From: Sipunculus nudus
Lineage: Eukaryota > Annelida > Sipuncula > Golfingiida > Sipunculidae
Assembly: GCA_026874595.1 (NCBI GenBank)
Contig: CM049309.1
Location: forward strand, 53,726,079-53,790,078
Reading direction: 5' to 3'
DNA: 64,000 nt
The notes under the pieces are model-generated. The model saw only the letters and a list, made by a program, of their open reading frames with translations, was not told the origin of the DNA and ran no database searches. A program made the translations under genes and the position numbers. The stretch's first letter is position 1. Each line of letters opens with the position of its first letter. Shown here piece after piece: positions 61,260 through 64,000 of this stretch.

Positions 61260-63210
61260 TAACCACACAGAGTTGTACACTTGTGAGTCGGATTCTGCGC
61301 AGTTTTGACCATTATAGAATGACTGGTTCCCTGATGGTTAGGTAAACATAATAACACGTGGGTTTGTTATGCGATAGGATCGGCTAGTAAAAACTGACGT
61401 CACGGACAAACTTAAGGAAATATTAAAATTTTTCTATATTGATTTATTCTTTAAAGAAAATCTAGGGCTGACAGTGTCAGTGATACTAAGCTTTTGTTGT
61501 GATCTAGAAATTTTCGTCACAGGGGGTTTTCCTGTGGAGGACGTCATTGCCGAGTTGAGTGTTCATATGTGTGCCGATAGCCTTTGATAAATCACACAAC
61601 CTCATGTTTGTTGTGGGGGAAAAATCTTAAATAATGTTTTATAGGCAAATATGTTATATGATAATACAATGGGATCTGAATACCTTTGCTTGACCTGAAA
61701 GCACTATATGAAACTAGACTGGTTCTTATGTTCGCATTAGACCTACGTTCGATGAGTTTTGAAGAGAAACAAAATACATGTAGTTTATATATAGGTCCAT
61801 ATTTTTCACCTCTTTCGTTTGGATTATGGATATGTATGGGCGTCTATATCTGTTAACTGGTGACGGTGTGGAATGCTATATTTTAAGCTGCATATTCATG
61901 AAATAGCCATTTCGAAGATACAATGGAAAATTGGATATTTCATGGGGTTGATTTATAAAAACTCAGAACTTATTTGTTTTGCATAAAGTCGGGTATATAC
62001 AGTTATACTTTGCAGCAGAATTTCTTTTAGAATTAAGCCGGTGAACTAGGTCAAAGAAAAATTTAATGGAGTTTTCCTGTTGTTAGAAAATGATGATATA
62101 TTATAATTAACGCATTAGCAATTTGCTATTCAACATGGTGGTCAGGTACAACTAATTGAGGAAAATAAAAGATTGAGTTTCTAATATTGAAATAATTTAC
62201 TTTATAATAATCACATATGCTCACATTTTCGATTCAGAAATTTCTCGGTCAAGTACAGAGAGCACTAGAAAAATATTTGGTGTTCTTTATTTAGAATTGA
62301 GGAGAGGTTTTTTTCCCTTCACGTGGTCATTCATAGTGTTGTATTTTCATTTTAAATTTAGAATAAATTTCCCCCCTTTAATGTACTGTTTTAGCTTTTA
62401 TATGTGAAATATTATACAGTTTGAAGAAGTAAACAAGTAACTAAACAAATAAAATTCAATAAAAATTTATAAAATTGTATAAAGACAAGTATTATTTTTT
62501 TTTGTGTTTGTCGTGGCCACTGGACCATTGCTAAAATACTTCATCAACTATCTCAATGAATATCATTATAAATTCAGAGAAATGAAAGAAATATGAGCTA
62601 AAGCGACCACAGTGTGTCTGTCGTCCGCCAGTTATCGTTGCACGGATCAAACCGTTGTTCATATAGAACCTTCTAATATCAAATTGGTCTTGACGAAGCT
62701 TCTTTAAACCTGGAATTATTTAACCGTTATCTTCACTTTTTGGTTACGGGTTGAATACTCCAGTTTCAGCACATCAGAGGTTAATCCCTGTTAATAAAAA
62801 TGCAAAATGGAAAAATAACGTCAGAAGGACAGATTTTTTTAATTAATTTTTAGCTCCAATTATTTTGATGAATTTTGAACTTCTACAGAAGGCTGGTGAA
62901 ACCTACAATAATTTGTCATTTTGCGTAGTTTTACTTGTGTCTTTTAGAATTACAGATAGTACTATTGGTCCACAGGGTACATTCTAAGAAAATGTTTGAA
63001 GAAACTTGTAAATAAGCGATCCAAGGACAGAATAAAATGAAGCCTACGGGGATCAGTTGTAAAACAGACCAGTCATTCGAAAGGCATTCAGCCTTTTTAG
63101 TCGATATCGAGTTTGTTAGAGTTTTTGTGGCGTCTTCATAAATCCTGAAGTCATATCAAATGATCAAAACCGAAGAAATATAAGTATGTTGAAATTCTTA
63201 ATTATTATTA
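61260..63210. other. Intergenic, nothing recognised
   Basis: AT-rich DNA with no convincing exon. A diverged 'gagctaaagcgaccacagtg...gtcgtccgcc' phrase at about 62593-62632 resembles the internal part of the Helentron-type 5' end. Confidence 0.4.
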
Positions 63211-63211
63211 G

Positions 63212-63850
63212 GGCCCAACTGGAAAAGCGGTGCCCTATAGTGATCACCGTGTTAGTCCGTCCGCCAGTTACGCTTTCTTTCAGTGACGCCCAATATCTCA
63301 ACAAGAATAGGCTTAATCTTTCTCATTTTCACAGGGATGATTGATGCCTATAAGGACCCCATCCCTATCGAATAGCAGACCTATCGGAATTCCAATATGG
63401 CCGCCAGAGTACAATCGGTGATTTTGTTTCTGGCGCAATATCTCATCAAGAACAGGCTTGATCTTACTCATATTCACATTGATGATGGGTATCAATTAGG
63501 GCTCCAGACCTATCGAATTCCATACCTGTCGGAAATTCCAATATGGCCGCTAGAGCACAATTGGTCATTTTCGTTTGCACGCGATATCTCAGCAAGAATA
63601 TGTTTTACAATTCTCAAATGCACAGGGATTGTTTTGAGCTATTAGGGCTTCCGACCTGTCCAATCACAGTCCTGTCGGAATTCCGTTATGATCGCCAGAG
63701 CACAATCGGTGAGTTTGCTTCGCGCCCAATATCTCAACAAGAACAGGCTTGATCTTTCTCCAATTCACAGGGATGATTGTTGTCTATGAGGACTCCATGC
63801 CTGCCAAATTACAAAATCCAATATACCTGCCAGATGATCAGAGACTTACT
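63212..63850 (+). repeat. Tandem ~146-bp units
   Basis: 'cggaattccaatatggccgc' or close variants start at 63385, 63530 and 63676 (spacing 145 and 146 bp), with a partial fourth unit on each side. Each unit also has 'caatatctcaacaagaacag'. The left edge has 'ccctatagtgatcaccgtgt', resembling the Helentron-type 5' region. Confidence 0.8.
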
Positions 63851-63855
63851 CTGAA

Positions 63856-64000
63856 CAAGGGACCCATGGGTCACGGCACTCAGCTGATCGTGATTGGACT
63901 ATAAATGTTTCTCCACTGTGATACTATATCGAGTCGATAAAGCTTATGAATATCATTGACATGTTGGGCTATTATAAGGGAATGTAATGTAATATGTGAG
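63856..64000 (-). mobile_element. Helentron-type 3' end, running out of the window
   Basis: On the minus strand: ATCAGCTGAG, four to six bases, TGACCCATGGGTC, then CCTTG|TTC ending at 63856. This matches the 3' ends at 49039 and 51066. Because the palindrome is symmetric, the orientation rests on the flanking TCAGCTGAG and CTTG only. Confidence 0.45.

Overview
The window is AT-rich, intron-rich animal DNA, most likely from a marine bivalve mollusc. That placement is an inference. It rests on the metazoan gene content, the long repeat-filled introns, and dispersed elements with tandem-repeat cores and Helitron-type ends, which resemble the 'pearl'/HINE elements described from bivalves. No species can be named from the sequence alone.

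Three multi-exon protein genes can be reconstructed exon by exon with matching splice phases. (1) Minus strand, 1113-6075: a six-exon short-chain dehydrogenase of the HSD11B1L type (295-301 aa). (2) Minus strand, 11745-20977: a 15-exon dynamin-like GTPase of the atlastin/GBP superfamily (636 aa in this model). It has intact G1, G3 and G4 motifs, an acidic insertion beside switch I, and a shortened C-terminal membrane region. (3) Plus strand, 37716-56526: a three-exon p24/TMED cargo receptor (210 aa) whose first intron is 17 kb and full of mobile DNA. Two introns, one in each minus-strand gene, need GC rather than GT as donor to keep the reading frame.

Between genes 2 and 3 lies a decayed autonomous Helitron of the Helentron type on the minus strand (about 24794-34698). 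In coding order it has a cysteine-protease-like N-terminal part, tandem coiled-coil repeats, a DUF6570-like segment, a HUH/two-tyrosine Rep, a PIF1 helicase and a C-terminal endonuclease/exonuclease/phosphatase domain. Frameshifts and a nonsense codon break it. Its likely ends carry a 10-bp inverted pair (GCTCAGCTGA / TCAGCTGAGC) and a 3' palindrome followed by CTAG. The same ends, and the same ~340-bp internal tandem units, occur on non-coding elements in the TMED intron (about 44367-51066). The window therefore appears to hold an autonomous rolling-circle transposon and its non-autonomous relatives.

Other mobile DNA includes a second Helitron-like family built from GGTGGCGCCACC palindromes (3605-4740, 44930-45711, 49515-50316), two adjacent fold-back elements in the TMED intron (38619-40740 and 40846-42532), a ~350-bp dispersed family with three copies, a tRNA-Arg-like SINE relic, a Tigger-type MITE fragment and many (TA)n tracts. 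The last 7 kb has no securely identified gene. Two possible minus-strand exons there (59839-59982 and 61097-61249) are noted without a function.
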